Source: CALXVA01 sp944392465 | Lineage (GTDB): Bacteria > Bacillota > Clostridia > TANB77 > CAG-508 | NCBI GenBank assembly: GCA_963931155.1 | Contig: OZ006978.1 | Coordinates: forward strand, 1,178,001 to 1,242,000 | Direction of reading: 5' to 3' | DNA: 64,000 bases | In this document: piece by piece, positions 53,865-63,098 of the stretch | Layout of the letters: each line of letters opens with the position of its first letter | How positions within the stretch are numbered: the first letter of the stretch is position 1 | Position numbers and translations under genes: made by a program | Notes under the pieces: generated by a model | Databases searched by the model: none | The model's input: only the letters and a program-made list of their open reading frames with translations | What the model was told of the DNA's origin: nothing

Positions 53865-55256
53865 TTAAAATTCACAATTATTTGGTGTTCTTGGGAAAGG
53901 TAGAACATCGCGGATGTTTGACATGCCAGTTAAATACATCATCATTCTTTCAAACCCTAATCCAAAGCCTGAATGAGGACAACTACCATAGCGTCTTAAG
54001 TCTAAATACCACCAATAATCATTTTCAGATAGATTTAATTCTTTCATTCTATTAGATAATTTTTCAAAATCATCTTCTCTTTGACTACCACCAATTATTT
54101 CACCAATACCAGCAACTAATAAATCTGCAGCAGCTACTGTTTTATCGTCCGGATTTTGCTTCATATAAAATGCTTTAATTTCTTTTGGATAATCTGTAAC
54201 AAATACTGGTTTTTTAAATATTATTTCACTTAAATATCTTTCATGTTCAGTTTGAATATCAGTTCCCCAGTGAACTGGAAACTCAAATTGATTATTAACT
54301 TTTTCTAATTCTTTAATTGCATCAGTATAAGAAATTCTTCCAAAATCGCAATTTACTACATTATCTAATTTGTTAAATAAATTTGTATCAATGAATTTAT
54401 TAAAAAATTCCATTTCTTCAGGTGCATTTTCTCTAACATAGGTGATAATGTATTTCATCATTTCCTCTGCTAAGTCCATGTAATCATTTAAATCTGCAAA
54501 ACATATTTCTGGTTCTATCATCCAAAATTCAGCAGCATGCTTTACTGTATTAGAATTTTCCGCTCTAAATGTTGGACCAAAAGTATATACATTTCTAAAG
54601 GCATGAGCAAATGTTTCAACATCTAATTGGCCACTTACTGTTAAATGAGAAGATTTTCCAAAAAAGTCTTTAGAAAAATCTACAGTTCCATCGTCCTGTT
54701 TAGGAGGATTATCCATATCCAAACTTGTTACTCTAAACATTTCGCCAGCACCTTCACAATCACTACCAGTTATAATTGGAGTATGTACATATACAAATCC
54801 TTTTTCTTGAAAGAATTTGTGAATTGCAAATGATAAAACAGATCTTACTCTAAAAACTGCATTAAACGTATTAGTTCTAGGACGTAAGTGAGCTATAGTT
54901 CTTAAATATTCAAAAGAATGTCTTTTCTTTTGAAGGGGATATTCTTGACTTGCTATATTTACAAGATCTATTTTTGTAGCATGTATTTCAAATGGTTGTT
55001 TTGCATTTTCTGTTATAACAAATTCGCCTTCTACTATAATAGATGAACTTATAGTTAATTTTCTAATTTCTTCAAAGTTGTCTAGAGTATTATCAAAAAC
55101 TATTTGTATATTATTGAAAAAACTTCCATCATTTAGTTCTATAAATCCAAAATTTTTAGAATCTCTTACTGTACGAACCCAACCAGACAATTTAACTTTC
55201 TTTTTATCATAGTTATTAATATTTTTATATAAATTTTTTACTAAAATATTTTCCAT
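53865..55256 (-). CDS. asnS: Asparaginyl-tRNA synthetase
   Basis: A 463-residue class IIb synthetase. The N-terminal OB-fold anticodon-binding domain (KKVKLSGWVRTVRDSKNFGF, about 20-39) leads to the catalytic core with motif 2 (TFRAENSNT) and motif 3 (GFGLGFERMMMYLTG), ending DVLPFPRTPNNCEF, which is specific to AsnRS. The ATG at 55256 follows TGGAGG; the longer frame upstream has no RBS. Confidence 0.94.
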   Translation of the reverse strand: MENILVKNLYKNINNYDKKKVKLSGWVRTVRDSKNFGFIELNDGSFFNNIQIVFDNTLDNFEEIRKLTISSSIIVEGEFVITENAKQPFEIHATKIDLVNIASQEYPLQKKRHSFEYLRTIAHLRPRTNTFNAVFRVRSVLSFAIHKFFQEKGFVYVHTPIITGSDCEGAGEMFRVTSLDMDNPPKQDDGTVDFSKDFFGKSSHLTVSGQLDVETFAHAFRNVYTFGPTFRAENSNTVKHAAEFWMIEPEICFADLNDYMDLAEEMMKYIITYVRENAPEEMEFFNKFIDTNLFNKLDNVVNCDFGRISYTDAIKELEKVNNQFEFPVHWGTDIQTEHERYLSEIIFKKPVFVTDYPKEIKAFYMKQNPDDKTVAAADLLVAGIGEIIGGSQREDDFEKLSNRMKELNLSENDYWWYLDLRRYGSCPHSGFGLGFERMMMYLTGMSNIRDVLPFPRTPNNCEF

Positions 55257-55480
55257 AAAAACCTCCATTCGAGCAATATATATTCCTAAAATAAACATGA
55301 AAATAATATATGCTCTAATAAATAATATAGTATGTGCTAATGAAAACATTATATAGAAGAAATAGCAAAAATTCAAGTGTTTGCAAAGGAATTATAGGAG
55401 AAACAAATAAGAAATAAGATTTTAAGTAATATATTAAATAAAAAGATAAGCAAACATGATGAAAAAATTAGCAAAAACAG

Positions 55481-55509
55481 TTGACTTTTTAATGTATTCA
55501 TTATATAAT
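55481..55509 (+). promoter_or_regulatory. Promoter of the S10 ribosomal operon
   Basis: TTGACT, 17-bp spacer, TATAAT, giving a leader of about 240 nt before rpsJ. Confidence 0.8.
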
Positions 55510-55515
55510 ATTTAA

Positions 55516-55754
55516 GCATGAATTTGGCGATGAAGTAAGATGTGGCTACACGAAGCTAGTATAATGGCTTTGATGGAGGGAACTCTTATGGAGTATGTCG
55601 TGGCAAAGACCAAGGCGGTAAGTATAAAATAGAGCACTTATCCCAAGATTATCATGCAAAGCTTGGGTTTATATATTGGTGATACACAAAACACCAGGGT
55701 GCGTTTATAACTTCCGACCGATAATAATATTTATTTTAAGGAGGGAATTTTTAA
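55516..55754 (+). promoter_or_regulatory. Structured leader of the S10 operon
   Basis: The untranslated leader is more GC-rich than other intergenic DNA and contains pairable segments: GGCTTTG with CAAAG, CCCAAG with CTTGGG (55644-55668), and GGTG with CACC (55678-55695), ending in CCGACC before the rpsJ RBS. It has no T-box GGTGG...CCGCG signature. By analogy with ribosomal-protein autoregulation in other bacteria it may be a repressor target, but I cannot assign the ligand. Confidence 0.5.
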
Positions 55755-56087
55755 ATGGCAGCAAAAAAAGAAAATGCGGTAACAAGTGAAAAAATAAGAA
55801 TAAGATTAAAGGCTTATGATCATGTTGTTTTAGAACAGTCTGCTCAAAGAATAGTAGATACTGCTAAAAAAACAGGAGCAAAAGTTTCAGGTCCTATTCC
55901 ATTACCAACAGAAAAAGAAATTGTAACAATTTTACGTTCTCCACACAAACATAAAGATTCAAGAGAACAATTTGAAATGAGAACACATAAAAGAGTTATC
56001 GATATTCTTTATCCAACACAAAAAACTGTTGATAGTCTTATGAAAATAGACTTGCCAGCAGGTGTTGATATTGAAATCAAATTATAA
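55755..56087 (+). CDS. rpsJ: 30S ribosomal protein S10
   Basis: First gene of the S10-spc operon. The 110-residue S10 (NusE in antitermination) shows IRIRLKAYDHVVLEQSAQRI, VSGPIPLPTEKEI and SPHKHKDSREQFEMRTHKR. A 12-residue basic N-terminal extension precedes the usual start. RBS AAGGAGGGA. Confidence 0.96.
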   Translation: MAAKKENAVTSEKIRIRLKAYDHVVLEQSAQRIVDTAKKTGAKVSGPIPLPTEKEIVTILRSPHKHKDSREQFEMRTHKRVIDILYPTQKTVDSLMKIDLPAGVDIEIKL

Positions 56088-56237
56088 TTATTTCTAAAAT
56101 TAAATTAATTATTAAATCGGGTTTGAATTATATTTGCTTAAGTTGTTCAAATCAAAAACAAATTAATCAAAACCAAGCTGGTATAACATTTGAAATACAA
56201 TGCAATACAATATATCAGCCAATAGTTAGGAGGAAAA

Positions 56238-56870
56238 ATGAATAAAGGATTAATAGGAAAAAAAGTTGGAATGACTCAAATATTTGATGAGTCTGGAAAA
56301 GTAATTCCAGTTACAGTTATAGAAGCTGGACCTTGTGTAGTAGCACAAGTAAAAACAGAAGAAACAGATGGCTATACAGCTGTTCAATTAGGATATGGAG
56401 ATATCAAAGAAAAGAAATTAAACAAACCTACAAAAGGACATTTTACAAAAGTAAATGTTACACCTAAAAAACATTTAAGAGAATTTAGATTAGATTCAAT
56501 AGAAGGTTTAACAGTAGGTCAAGAATTGAAAGCTGATATATTTACAGCCGGAGATAAAATAGACATACAAGGAACTTCAAAAGGAAAAGGATTCCAAGGT
56601 GTTATTAAACGTCATGGACAACATAGAGGTCCTATGGGACATGGTTCTATGTATCATAGAAGACCAGGTTCAATGGGAGCAACATCAACTCCAGGTAGAG
56701 TTTTCAAAGGTAAAAAATTACCAGGACACATGGGAGTTGAGACAGTTACAATACAAAATCTAGAAGTTATAAAAGTAGACTTAGATAAGAATGTAATATT
56801 AGTAAAAGGTAGTGTGCCAGGAAATAAAGGTGCAATACTAAAAATAAAATCAAGCGTGAAATCAAAATAG
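56238..56870 (+). CDS. rplC: 50S ribosomal protein L3
   Basis: A 210-residue L3 with the family opening LIGKKVGMTQIFDESGKVIP and the peptidyl-transferase-proximal loop RHGQHRGPMGHGS...HRRPGSMG. RBS TAGGAGG. The 150-bp gap from rpsJ is AT-rich with weak pairing possibilities (GCTGGTATA / TATATCAGC) and no ORF. Confidence 0.96.
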   Translation: MNKGLIGKKVGMTQIFDESGKVIPVTVIEAGPCVVAQVKTEETDGYTAVQLGYGDIKEKKLNKPTKGHFTKVNVTPKKHLREFRLDSIEGLTVGQELKADIFTAGDKIDIQGTSKGKGFQGVIKRHGQHRGPMGHGSMYHRRPGSMGATSTPGRVFKGKKLPGHMGVETVTIQNLEVIKVDLDKNVILVKGSVPGNKGAILKIKSSVKSK

Positions 56871-56888
56871 AGAAGGAGGAGAAACGAA

Positions 56889-57512
56889 ATGCCTAAAATA
56901 GATGTATATGATATACAAGGTAAAAAAGTTAGCACAGTTGACTTAAAAGACGAAATATTTGGTATTGAACCAAATGAAGCTGTTGTACATAGCGTTTTAG
57001 TTAACTTTTTAGCTAATCAAAGACAAGGTACACAAAGCACAAAAACAAGATCAGAAGTTTCTGGTGGTGGAAGAAAACCTTGGAGACAAAAAGGAACAGG
57101 TAGAGCAAGACAAGGAAGCATAAGAGCACCACAATGGATTAAGGGTGGTATTGCACTTGGACCAAAACCTCGTTCATACAAATATAGTGTAAATAGAAAA
57201 GAAAAAAGATTAGCAATAAAATCTTGTTTAAGCTCAAAAGTATTAGAAAAAGAATTAGTAGTTGTTGATAGCTTTGCCTTAAAAGAAATCAAAACTAAAG
57301 AAATGGTTAAAGCTTTAACAAATTTAAAAGTAGAAGGAAAAACATTAATTCTTTTACCAGAAAAAAATGAAACAGTACAAAAATCAGCAAGAAATATTGA
57401 AGGAGTAAAAACTACTCTAGTAAATACAATAAATGTATATGATTTATTAAAATACAAAAACTTAGTTGTAACTTTAGATACAGTTAAGAAGTTAGAGGAG
57501 GTGTACGCATAA
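56889..57512 (+). CDS. rplD: 50S ribosomal protein L4
   Basis: A 207-residue L4, including the long loop RQGTQSTKTRSEVSGGGRKP and GTGRARQGSIRAPQWIKGG that lines the exit tunnel. RBS GAAGGAGG. Its TAA overlaps the rplW ATG by one base (TAATG). In some bacteria L4 represses its own operon; whether that applies here is unknown. Confidence 0.96.
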   Translation: MPKIDVYDIQGKKVSTVDLKDEIFGIEPNEAVVHSVLVNFLANQRQGTQSTKTRSEVSGGGRKPWRQKGTGRARQGSIRAPQWIKGGIALGPKPRSYKYSVNRKEKRLAIKSCLSSKVLEKELVVVDSFALKEIKTKEMVKALTNLKVEGKTLILLPEKNETVQKSARNIEGVKTTLVNTINVYDLLKYKNLVVTLDTVKKLEEVYA

Positions 57513-57859
57513 TGGTAGCAGAAGATATAATAATAGCACCAGTTGTTACTGAAAAAAGTAGCACTGAAATACAAGATGGAAAGTACACTTTTAAAGTAAA
57601 CAAAAAAGCTACAAAAATAGATATAAAAAGAGCTGTAGAAAAATTATTTAATGTTAAAGTAGTAAATGTTAATACAGTAACAGTAAAAGGAAAAGAAAAA
57701 AGAGTTGGAAGAAATGTTGGAAAAACATCAGATTGGAAAAAAGCAATTGTAACAATAGATACAAATGCTGGAGAACAATCATATCTAACAAAAGGTGGAA
57801 AAGAAGTTAAAGTAAGTAAGAAGTATAATGATTCTATTGATGAATTTATGGGTGCGTAA
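57512..57859 (+). CDS. rplW: 50S ribosomal protein L23
   Basis: A 115-residue L23, the tunnel-exit protein that docks SRP and trigger factor: IIIAPVVTEKSSTEIQDGKY, then VNVNTVTVKGKEKRVG. Translationally coupled to rplD through TAATG. It carries a short acidic C-terminal tail (KYNDSIDEFMGA). Confidence 0.95.
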   Translation: MVAEDIIIAPVVTEKSSTEIQDGKYTFKVNKKATKIDIKRAVEKLFNVKVVNVNTVTVKGKEKRVGRNVGKTSDWKKAIVTIDTNAGEQSYLTKGGKEVKVSKKYNDSIDEFMGA

Positions 57860-57967
57860 GATAGCATGTACAATTATCTAGAAAAAACTAGGATAACAAA
57901 TTTTATCTGCAATGCGGAGCAGGAAAAAATCCGTAAATATTAAGAAATAATAGAAGGAGAGAAAGAA

Positions 57968-58795
57968 ATGGGAATGAAACACTTCAAAGCATACACTCCA
58001 TCAAGAAGAAATATGACAGTATTAGATTATAGCGAAATTACTAAAAAGACTCCTGAAAAATCTTTATTAGCAAAGAAAAAAGAAAAAGCAGGAAGAAATG
58101 CTCAAGGAAAAATTACAGTTAGACATCAAGGTGGAGGTAATAGACAAAAATATAGAATAGTTGATTTTAAAAGAAATAAAGAAAATATGCCAGCAACAGT
58201 AATAGGTATAGAATATGATCCAAACAGAAGTGCCAATATAGCATTAATCCAATATGAAGATGGAGAAAAAGCATATATTTTAGCACCAGTAGGATTAACA
58301 GATGGTGATAAAGTTGTATCAGGAGAGAAAGCTGATATTAAACCAGGAAATTGTATGAGAATTGAAAATATACCAGTTGGTACAATGATTCATAATATAG
58401 AATTAAATCCTGGTCAAGGTGGAAAATTAGTAAGAGCAGCAGGACAAGAAGCTCAATTAATGGCTAAAGAAGGAAAATATGCTCATGTGAGATTGCCATC
58501 AGGAGAAATGAGACTTGTTATGGCTGTATGTAAAGCTACAATAGGAACAGTAGGAAACCAAGAGTATGAAAATGTTAAAATTGGTAAAGCTGGTAGAAAA
58601 AGACATATGGGATGGAGACCAACAGTTAGAGGTTCTGTTATGAACCCAGTAGATCACCCTCATGGTGGTGGTGAAGGTAGAGCTCCAGTTGGACACGCAG
58701 GTCCAATGACACCTTGGGGTAAACCAGCACTTGGATATAAGACAAGAAAGAAAAACAATAGAACAGATAAATTTATAGTTAAGAGAAGAAAATAG
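57968..58795 (+). CDS. rplB: 50S ribosomal protein L2
   Basis: A 275-residue L2, close to the peptidyl transferase centre. Signature GWRPTVRGSVMNPVDHPHGG includes the essential His, and the N-terminus is GMKHFKAYTPSRRNMT. RBS GAAGGAGAG. The 108-bp gap from rplW holds no clear feature. Confidence 0.96.
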   Translation: MGMKHFKAYTPSRRNMTVLDYSEITKKTPEKSLLAKKKEKAGRNAQGKITVRHQGGGNRQKYRIVDFKRNKENMPATVIGIEYDPNRSANIALIQYEDGEKAYILAPVGLTDGDKVVSGEKADIKPGNCMRIENIPVGTMIHNIELNPGQGGKLVRAAGQEAQLMAKEGKYAHVRLPSGEMRLVMAVCKATIGTVGNQEYENVKIGKAGRKRHMGWRPTVRGSVMNPVDHPHGGGEGRAPVGHAGPMTPWGKPALGYKTRKKNNRTDKFIVKRRK

Positions 58796-58820
58796 TTTTT
58801 AGAATAGGAGGAAATAAATA

Positions 58821-59099
58821 ATGTCAAGATCAAGCAAAAAAGTTCCTTATGTTGCTCCAGAATTAATGAAGAGAATTGAAGCAATGAACGAAAGTGGAAA
58901 TAAAGAAGTTATAAAGACATGGTCAAGAGCTTCTACAATATATCCACAAATGGTTGGACATACAATAGCTGTACATGACGGAAGAAAACATGTACCAGTA
59001 TACATTTCAGAAGAAATGATAGGACATAAACTAGGCGAGTTTGCACCAACAAGAACATTTAAAGGACACGCAGGAGACAAGACAACATCTAAAAAATAA
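58821..59099 (+). CDS. rpsS: 30S ribosomal protein S19
   Basis: A 92-residue S19 with TWSRASTIYPQMVGHTIAVH and the conserved GHKLGEFAPTRTFKGHAG C-terminal segment. RBS TAGGAGG, 25 bp after rplB. Confidence 0.96.
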   Translation: MSRSSKKVPYVAPELMKRIEAMNESGNKEVIKTWSRASTIYPQMVGHTIAVHDGRKHVPVYISEEMIGHKLGEFAPTRTFKGHAGDKTTSKK

Positions 59100-59126
59100 G
59101 ATAATTGTGTAAGGAGGTAATTGAAA

Positions 59127-59486
59127 GTGGAAGCAAAGCAAGAAATGATACCACAAGCAGAAGCTACTCTTAAATATGCTAGAATTTCTTCAAGAAAAGT
59201 AAAGATTGTAGCAGATTTAATTAAAGGTAAAGATGTAAATGAAGCATTAGCTATTTTAAAATATACACCTAAAGCTTCATCAGAGATATTAGAAAAATTA
59301 TTAAAATCAGCTATGGCAAATGCTGAAAATAATCACAATATGGCTCATGAAAAATTATATGTAGCTGACATATATGCAAACCAAGGTCCAACATTAAAAA
59401 GAATAAGACCTGCAGCTAAAGGTTCAGCTGTTAGAATTAGAAAAAGAACAAGCCATATAACTATAGTATTAAAAGAAAGAGATTAG
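59127..59486 (+). CDS. rplV: 50S ribosomal protein L22
   Basis: A 119-residue L22: ARISSRKVKIVADLIKGKDV, then the tunnel beta-hairpin region PTLKRIRPAAKGSAVRIRKR. I chose the GTG at 59127, nine bases after AAGGAGG, over the TTG at 59121, which is only three bases away. Confidence 0.94.
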   Translation: MEAKQEMIPQAEATLKYARISSRKVKIVADLIKGKDVNEALAILKYTPKASSEILEKLLKSAMANAENNHNMAHEKLYVADIYANQGPTLKRIRPAAKGSAVRIRKRTSHITIVLKERD

Positions 59487-59512
59487 AAGAAAGGAAGGAG
59501 GACATTTATAAA

Positions 59513-60175
59513 ATGGGACAAAAAATGGATCCACATGGATTAAGAGTAGGAATAATCAAAGATTGGAATTCAAAATGGTATGCAGATTCTAAAGATTTTG
59601 GTGACTACCTAGTTGAAGATCATAAAATTCGTGTGTATGTAAAGAAAAAATTATATGCTGCAGGAATTTCTAAAATAGAAATAGAAAGAACAGCTAAATT
59701 TGTTAAAGTTAATGTTTATGCAGCAAAGCCAGGAATTATAATTGGAAAAGGTGGAAACCTTGCAGAGGCTTTAAAAAATGAATTAGAAAAAATGATTAAT
59801 AAAGAAGTTAATTTAAATATAGTTGAGGTTAAAAATTTAGACTTAGATGCTCAATTAGTTGCGGAGAATATAGCTGGACAATTAGAAAGAAGAATATCTT
59901 TCAGAAGAGCTATGAAACAATGCATGCAAAAAACTATGAAGGCAGGTGCTTTAGGAATAAAAACTGCAGTATCTGGTAGATTAGGTGGAGCAGATATGGC
60001 TAGAACTGAATTCTATAAAGAAGGAACTATTCCACTTCAAACATTAAGAGCTGATATAGATTATGGATTTGCAGAAGCAGATACTACATATGGAAAAATC
60101 GGTGTAAAAGTTTGGATATATAAAGGAGAAGTTCTTCCTACTAAAAAGAAAGTAGTGGAAGGAGGAGACAAATAA
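59513..60175 (+). CDS. rpsC: 30S ribosomal protein S3
   Basis: A 220-residue S3 with the N-terminal MGQKMDPHGLRVGIIKDWNS, KH-domain GKGGN, and the C-terminal RTEFYKEGTIPLQTLRADID. It forms part of the mRNA entry helicase. RBS AAGGAGG. Its final A is shared with the rplP ATG (TAATG). Confidence 0.96.
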   Translation: MGQKMDPHGLRVGIIKDWNSKWYADSKDFGDYLVEDHKIRVYVKKKLYAAGISKIEIERTAKFVKVNVYAAKPGIIIGKGGNLAEALKNELEKMINKEVNLNIVEVKNLDLDAQLVAENIAGQLERRISFRRAMKQCMQKTMKAGALGIKTAVSGRLGGADMARTEFYKEGTIPLQTLRADIDYGFAEADTTYGKIGVKVWIYKGEVLPTKKKVVEGGDK

Positions 60176-60618
60176 TGCCATTAATACCAAAAAGAACAAA
60201 ATACAGAAAACAACAAAAAGGTAGAAATAGAGGAAAAGCTACTAGAGGAATTAAAGTAACAGATGGAGAGTACGGATTACAAGCTTTAACAGCAGGACAA
60301 ATTACATCTAACCAAATAGAAGCAGCCCGTGTTGCAATGACACGTTATATAAAAAGAGGTGGTAAAGTTTGGATTAAAATATTCCCAGACAAACCACTTA
60401 CTAGAAAACCTATAGGTACTCGTATGGGTAAAGGTAAAGGTGCTGTTGAATTTTGGGTAGCAAATGTAAAACCAGGTAGAGTAATGTTTGAAATAGCAGG
60501 AGTTAGTGAAGAAGTTGCAAGAGAAGCATTGAGACTTGCTGCAAACAAGCTATCTGTAAAATGTAAATTTGTACAAAAGGAAACTGAGATAGGTGGTGAG
60601 AAAGATGAAGATAAATAA
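60175..60618 (+). CDS. rplP: 50S ribosomal protein L16
   Basis: A 147-residue L16: MPLIPKRTKYRKQQKGRNRG, IEAARVAMTRYIKRGGKVWI and GTRMGKGKGAVEFWVA. Coupled to rpsC by TAATG; RBS GGAGGAG within rpsC. Overlaps rpmC by 14 bp. Confidence 0.96.
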   Translation: MPLIPKRTKYRKQQKGRNRGKATRGIKVTDGEYGLQALTAGQITSNQIEAARVAMTRYIKRGGKVWIKIFPDKPLTRKPIGTRMGKGKGAVEFWVANVKPGRVMFEIAGVSEEVAREALRLAANKLSVKCKFVQKETEIGGEKDEDK

Positions 60619-60805
60619 AATAAAAGAAATGTCTTCACCTGACTTAGAAAAAGAATTAGGAGAATTAAAATCTGAGCTTTTTAAATTAAGATTTAGCCAT
60701 GCAACACATGGGTTAGATAATCCTATGAAAATTAAAGAAGTTAAGAAAGACATAGCTAGAATAAAAACAGTTTTAACTGAAAGAAAATTAGAGGAAAATA
60801 AATAA
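60605..60805 (+). CDS. rpmC: 50S ribosomal protein L29
   Basis: A 66-residue L29, two helices: IKEMSSPDLEKELGELKSEL and IKEVKKDIARIKTVLTER. The ATG at 60605 lies six bases after AGGTGGTGAG; an in-frame GTG at 60593 is part of the SD. It overlaps the end of rplP. Confidence 0.95.
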   Translation: MKINKIKEMSSPDLEKELGELKSELFKLRFSHATHGLDNPMKIKEVKKDIARIKTVLTERKLEENK

Positions 60806-60884
60806 TTAAAATAATATAAAAATAATTCTTTAATAAAATGGAATAAGTTATTCCAATCTAATTTTAAAGAAAGGAGATTAGAAA

Positions 60885-61148
60885 ATGGAAGAAAGAAATC
60901 TTCGTAAAGAAATGATTGGCATAGTTTCATCTGATAAAATGGATAAAACAGTAGTTGTATCTGTTGAAACAAGTGAGAAACATAAAACATATGGAAAAGT
61001 TCAAAGAAAAACATATAAATTAAAAGCTCACGATGAAAATAATGAATGCCATGTTGGAGATAAAGTTAAAGTAATGGAAACTAGACCTCTATCAAAAGAT
61101 AAAAGATGGAGAGTAGTAGAAATATTAGAAAAGGCAATAGTAAAATAG
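60885..61148 (+). CDS. rpsQ: 30S ribosomal protein S17
   Basis: An 87-residue OB-fold S17: KEMIGIVSSDKMDKTVVVSV, then KVMETRPLSKDKRWRVVEIL. RBS AAAGGAGAT, 79 bp after rpmC. Confidence 0.96.
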   Translation: MEERNLRKEMIGIVSSDKMDKTVVVSVETSEKHKTYGKVQRKTYKLKAHDENNECHVGDKVKVMETRPLSKDKRWRVVEILEKAIVK

Positions 61149-61210
61149 AAGTTTGAAAGTAATAAGGTATATAGTACCCTGAGATACTGTAAGAAGGAGG
61201 AAAAATAAAA

Positions 61211-61579
61211 ATGGTACAACAACAATCTATATTAAAAGTAGCAGACAACACAGGCGCAAAAGAAATTATGTGTATCAGATGTTTAGGCGGTTCATATAGA
61301 AAATATGCTAGAATCGGAGACATAATAGTTGCTTCTGTTAAAACAGCTACACCAGGTGGCGTTGTAAAAAAAGGTGACGTTGTAAAAGCTGTTGTAGTAA
61401 GAACTAAAAAACCTACAAGAAGAGCAGACGGATCTTATGTAAGATTTGACGAAAATGCAGCAGTTATAATAAGAGATGATGGAACACCAAGAGGAACTCG
61501 TATATTTGGACCTGTTGCAAGAGAATTAAGAGAAAAGGATTATATGAAGATACTTTCTCTTGCTCCAGAAGTACTATAA
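61211..61579 (+). CDS. rplN: 50S ribosomal protein L14
   Basis: A 122-residue L14: MVQQQSILKVADNTGAKEIM, then RADGSYVRFDENAAVIIRDD and GTRIFGPVARELREK. RBS AAGGAGG. Followed by a large palindromic repeat region before rplX. Confidence 0.96.
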   Translation: MVQQQSILKVADNTGAKEIMCIRCLGGSYRKYARIGDIIVASVKTATPGGVVKKGDVVKAVVVRTKKPTRRADGSYVRFDENAAVIIRDDGTPRGTRIFGPVARELREKDYMKILSLAPEVL

Positions 61580-61584
61580 AACAA

Positions 61585-61696
61585 ATTTATAACTGCGTAC
61601 TACGTTGTTATTAAAATTTAAAAATCCTCATCGTACAAAAAGTACGACTCCGGTATTTTAAATTTTAATTGCCTAGTATTACTTGTTCTAAATTTG
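61585..61696. repeat. Large palindromic intergenic repeat, copy A
   Basis: Nested inverted repeat: outer AAATTT arms, middle TTAAAATTTAAAA / TTTTAAATTTTAA, centre CGTAC-AAAAA-GTACG. A 28-nt core (61620-61647) is identical to 62769-62796 in copy B. The right flank has CCTAGTATTACTTGTT. Confidence 0.8.
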
Positions 61697-61719
61697 TTTT
61701 GGAAATTAGTAGAACATAG

Positions 61720-61775
61720 AAAAATTGGTTTTGAAATTAATTTTTCCTAGCACTGCTCGTTTCTTTGAAAGCTTA
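61720..61775. repeat. Partial right half of the palindromic repeat
   Basis: TTTTCCTAGCACTGCTCGTTTC corresponds, with a few changes, to the right half of copy B (CCTAGCATTACTCGTTTC); the centre and left half are missing. Confidence 0.6.
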
Positions 61776-61847
61776 TTGAGACAGGTTAAAGGATGAAAAC
61801 TTAACTAAAATAAATAATCTCGTTTGAAAGAAGAGGTGAAAGAAGTA

Positions 61848-62156
61848 ATGAAAATAAAAAAAGGTGATACAGTTAAAGTTTTATCAGGAAATGATAAAGG
61901 AAAAACTGGTGAAGTTTTAGAAGTAATACCAAAAACTGAAAAAATTATTGTTAAAGGCGTTAATGTAAGAAAAAAACACGTTAAAGCTAGAAAACAAGGT
62001 GAAGAAAGCGGAATTATTTCAGTTGAATGTGCTATACATAGCAGTAAAGTTAATGTTGTATGTCCAAAATGCGGAAAAGCAGTTAAAGTTGGATATAAAA
62101 TAGAAAAAGATGAAAAAGTTCGTGTATGTAGAAGCTGTGGAGCAAAATTAAAATAA
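61848..62156 (+). CDS. rplX: 50S ribosomal protein L24
   Basis: A 102-residue L24 with the KOW motif MKIKKGDTVKVLSGNDKGKT. The C-terminal CPKCGKAV and CRSCGAKLK form a CxxC-type zinc ribbon. The ATG at 61848 lies nine bases after AAGAGGTG; an upstream TTG at 61824 precedes that SD. Confidence 0.94.
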   Translation: MKIKKGDTVKVLSGNDKGKTGEVLEVIPKTEKIIVKGVNVRKKHVKARKQGEESGIISVECAIHSSKVNVVCPKCGKAVKVGYKIEKDEKVRVCRSCGAKLK

Positions 62157-62183
62157 TAGTAGAGAGGAGGACTATTTAAACTT

Positions 62184-62723
62184 ATGGAAATTTTAAAGGA
62201 TCAATATCAAAAAGAAGTTATACCAGCAATGATGAAGAAATTTAACTACAAATCAGTTATGGAAGTTCCAAAGTTAGATAAAATAGTTATTAATATAGGT
62301 TTAGGTGATACAAAAGATAATCCTAAATCATTAGAAAATGCTATAAATGATCTTACAATTATAACTGGTCAAAAACCAATTATAACAAAAGCTAAGAAAG
62401 CTATAGCAGCCTTCAAAATAAGAGAAGGAATAAACATGGGATGTAAAGTTACATTAAGAAGAGGAAAAATGTATGATTTTGCATATAAACTATTCAATGT
62501 AGCACTTCCAAGAGTTAGAGATTTTAGAGGAGTTTCAAGCAATTCATTTGATGGTAGAGGAAATTATTCAATGGGAATTAAAGAACAATTAATATTCCCA
62601 GAAATAGAATATGACAAAATAGACAAAATTAGAGGAATGGATATTATCTTTGTTACAACTGCAAAGACTGATGAAGAAGCTAAAGAATTACTTACTTTGC
62701 TTGGAATGCCATTTAAAAATTAA
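62184..62723 (+). CDS. rplE: 50S ribosomal protein L5
   Basis: A 179-residue L5 that contacts 5S rRNA and P-site tRNA: MEVPKLDKIVINIGLGDTKD, GQKPIITKAKKAIAAFKIRE and FDGRGNYSMGIKEQLIFPEI. RBS AGAGGAGGA. Confidence 0.96.
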   Translation: MEILKDQYQKEVIPAMMKKFNYKSVMEVPKLDKIVINIGLGDTKDNPKSLENAINDLTIITGQKPIITKAKKAIAAFKIREGINMGCKVTLRRGKMYDFAYKLFNVALPRVRDFRGVSSNSFDGRGNYSMGIKEQLIFPEIEYDKIDKIRGMDIIFVTTAKTDEEAKELLTLLGMPFKN

Positions 62724-62725
62724 TT

Positions 62726-62848
62726 GAAATCAATTATAAACTTCGTATTGCGTTGTTAAAATTAATTGAAAAATCCTCATCGTACAAAAAGTACGAATTC
62801 GGTTTTAAAATTAATTTTCCTAGCATTACTCGTTTCTAATTAATTTCA
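62726..62848. repeat. Large palindromic intergenic repeat, copy B
   Basis: GAAAT..AATTA outer arms, AAAATTAATT / AATTAATTTT middle arms, and the centre CGTAC-AAAAA-GTACG. It shares the 28-nt core with copy A and ends CCTAGCATTACTCGTTTC. Confidence 0.8.
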
Positions 62849-62912
62849 TAAAGTCCATATAAGTGTTTTAAATGATGATTTAATTAGAAAAAAATTGAGA
62901 AAGGAGAAAAAA

Positions 62913-63098
62913 ATGGCTAAAAAATCTTTAAAAGTAAAACAACAAAAGGCTCAAAAATATAAAACAAGAGAATATAATAGATGCAAAATTTGTGGAAGAC
63001 CACATGCGTATATTAGAAAATATGGAATTTGCCGTGTATGCTTTAGAGAATTAGCTCACAAGGGTGAGATTCCTGGAGTTAAGAAAGCTAGCTGGTAA
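62913..63098 (+). CDS. rpsZ: 30S ribosomal protein S14, zinc-binding type Z
   Basis: A 61-residue S14 of the short C+ form: four cysteines in CKIC (24-27) and CRVC (40-43) bind zinc, as in the constitutive rpsN1/rpsZ of Firmicutes. The ATG at 62913 lies six bases after AAAGGAG. Confidence 0.95.
   Translation: MAKKSLKVKQQKAQKYKTREYNRCKICGRPHAYIRKYGICRVCFRELAHKGEIPGVKKASW

Noticed and set aside
55516..55754. T-box riboswitch upstream of rpsJ
   Set aside because: No T-box sequence, no specifier loop and no antiterminator/terminator pair.
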